Shown one piece after another: positions 63,631 to 64,000 of a stretch of DNA of 64,000 nt. The notes under the pieces were generated by a model. That model saw only the letters and a program-made list of their open reading frames with translations, searched no databases and was not told the DNA's origin. Position 1 is the first letter of the stretch. Each line of letters starts with the position of its first letter. The stretch comes from Actinobacteria bacterium casp-actino5 (lineage in GTDB: Bacteria > Actinomycetota > Acidimicrobiia > Acidimicrobiales > Ilumatobacteraceae): contig LFFE01000017.1 in the NCBI GenBank assembly GCA_001510385.1, forward strand, positions 1-64,000, in the 5' to 3' direction. Made by a program: the position numbers and the translations under genes.

Positions 63631-64000
63631 TTATGACTCGTCTGCGGAACGTGCCTTCGCAATGCCGAGGATCATCAGACCGTACAACGCCTTCGCAGTG
63701 ATGTCCGCAAATGTGTAACCAACCTGTCGAAGTACCTCAAGGCCCTCTGAACTCGCATCGAATACAGGGAAAAGGTACGCAATTGGGTAGACGCACCAGG
63801 TCACCAAAAGAACGGCGGTTGCCTTCTTAATAGCGCCAGCGACCGCTCCAGACTCACGGCTCGATGCAGCTTGGAGCTGCCCGTAAAGCACCCACAAGAT
63901 GTAGATGAATGGAATCATGGCGAGAACCCAAAAGAGCCATTTCGTTCCATTGTCTGATGACACCTCGCCCGGATATCCGAGTCCGATCATGAGAACTGTC
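63631..64000 (-). CDS. Microbial rhodopsin (retinal protein), C-terminal part; gene continues beyond the window
   Basis: About 123 residues are visible, open past base 64000. They cover the D-E loop (LMIGLGYPGEV), helix E (TKWLFWVLAMIPFIYILWVLY), helix F (VTWCVYPIAYLFPV) and helix G (YTFADITAKALYGLMILGIA). The retinal Schiff-base lysine is the AAG at 63691-63693, four residues after the conserved Asp in ADITAK, as in proteorhodopsin (Asp227/Lys231). These features identify a type-1 rhodopsin of proteorhodopsin/actinobacterial type. A light-driven proton pump is likely, but the helix C residues that decide pump type and the spectral tuning site lie outside. Confidence 0.93.
   Translation of the reverse strand, partial: TVLMIGLGYPGEVSSDNGTKWLFWVLAMIPFIYILWVLYGQLQAASSRESGAVAGAIKKATAVLLVTWCVYPIAYLFPVFDASSEGLEVLRQVGYTFADITAKALYGLMILGIAKARSADES

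Overview
The window looks like a chromosomal segment of a free-living, probably marine, actinobacterium of the Acidimicrobiia type. The evidence is a moderately GC-rich sequence with many GTG starts and 1-8 base gene overlaps, an actinobacterial-style block (tig-clpP-clpX-folC-ndk next to mreBCD-mrdA-rodA and rne-rplU-rpmA), an LLM/F420-type oxidoreductase, and a microbial rhodopsin running off the right edge. This placement is inference: there is no rRNA in the window. I see no prophage, insertion sequence, plasmid gene or CRISPR array.

Layout. 1-5.9 kb (mostly minus strand): a truncated serine beta-lactamase-like hydrolase, a LOG-type nucleotide hydrolase, an acyl-CoA dehydrogenase with an N-terminal extension (plus strand), a HAD phosphatase and a hydantoinase, then a protein of unknown family. 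6-11.5 kb (plus): a thioredoxin-fold protein without CxxC, HrpB helicase, a TauE/SafE exporter and class I fumarase. 11.5-19.5 kb: an ABC-F ATPase, an SGNH lipoprotein, a disulfide-oxidoreductase-like flavoprotein that has lost its redox cysteines, an MFS exporter, a small membrane protein, and an overlapping trio of alpha/beta hydrolase, LLM oxidoreductase and thioesterase. 19.5-31 kb is a carbon-catabolism zone: acetoacetyl-CoA synthetase, dienelactone hydrolase, Tag glycosylase and a MarR regulator diverging from a two-subunit B12-dependent acyl-CoA mutase of isobutyryl-CoA-mutase type, an esterase, an APC permease, and an alkylsulfatase overlapping an acyl-CoA synthetase. 31-36.7 kb is a methionine-cycle operon: an ArsR-methyltransferase fusion regulator, metF and metH, behind an AT-rich repeat-containing promoter. 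36.7-42.3 kb: panB, a split YeeE/YedE transporter, MFS, dimethylargininase and murJ.

42.3-59.7 kb is the housekeeping core. The minus-strand run reads tig, clpP, clpX, folC, ndk, mreB, mreC, mreD, mrdA, rodA, rne, rplU, rpmA, followed after an opposite-strand dGTPase-like gene by obgE and proB. It joins protein quality control, folate, cell-shape peptidoglycan synthesis, RNA decay and ribosome assembly. 59.7-64 kb: a small unknown protein, a beta-propeller lipoprotein, tRNA-Pro(UGG), a metallohydrolase/DUF2786/alpha-beta hydrolase cluster, tRNA-Gly(UCC) with a strong terminator, and the C-terminal part of a retinal-binding rhodopsin.

The parts most worth a second look are the acyl-CoA mutase with its putative MarR operator, the ArsR-methyltransferase/met operon with an apparently leaderless promoter, the cysteine-less flavoprotein, the dGTPase gene splitting the L21-L27-Obg cluster, and the rhodopsin.
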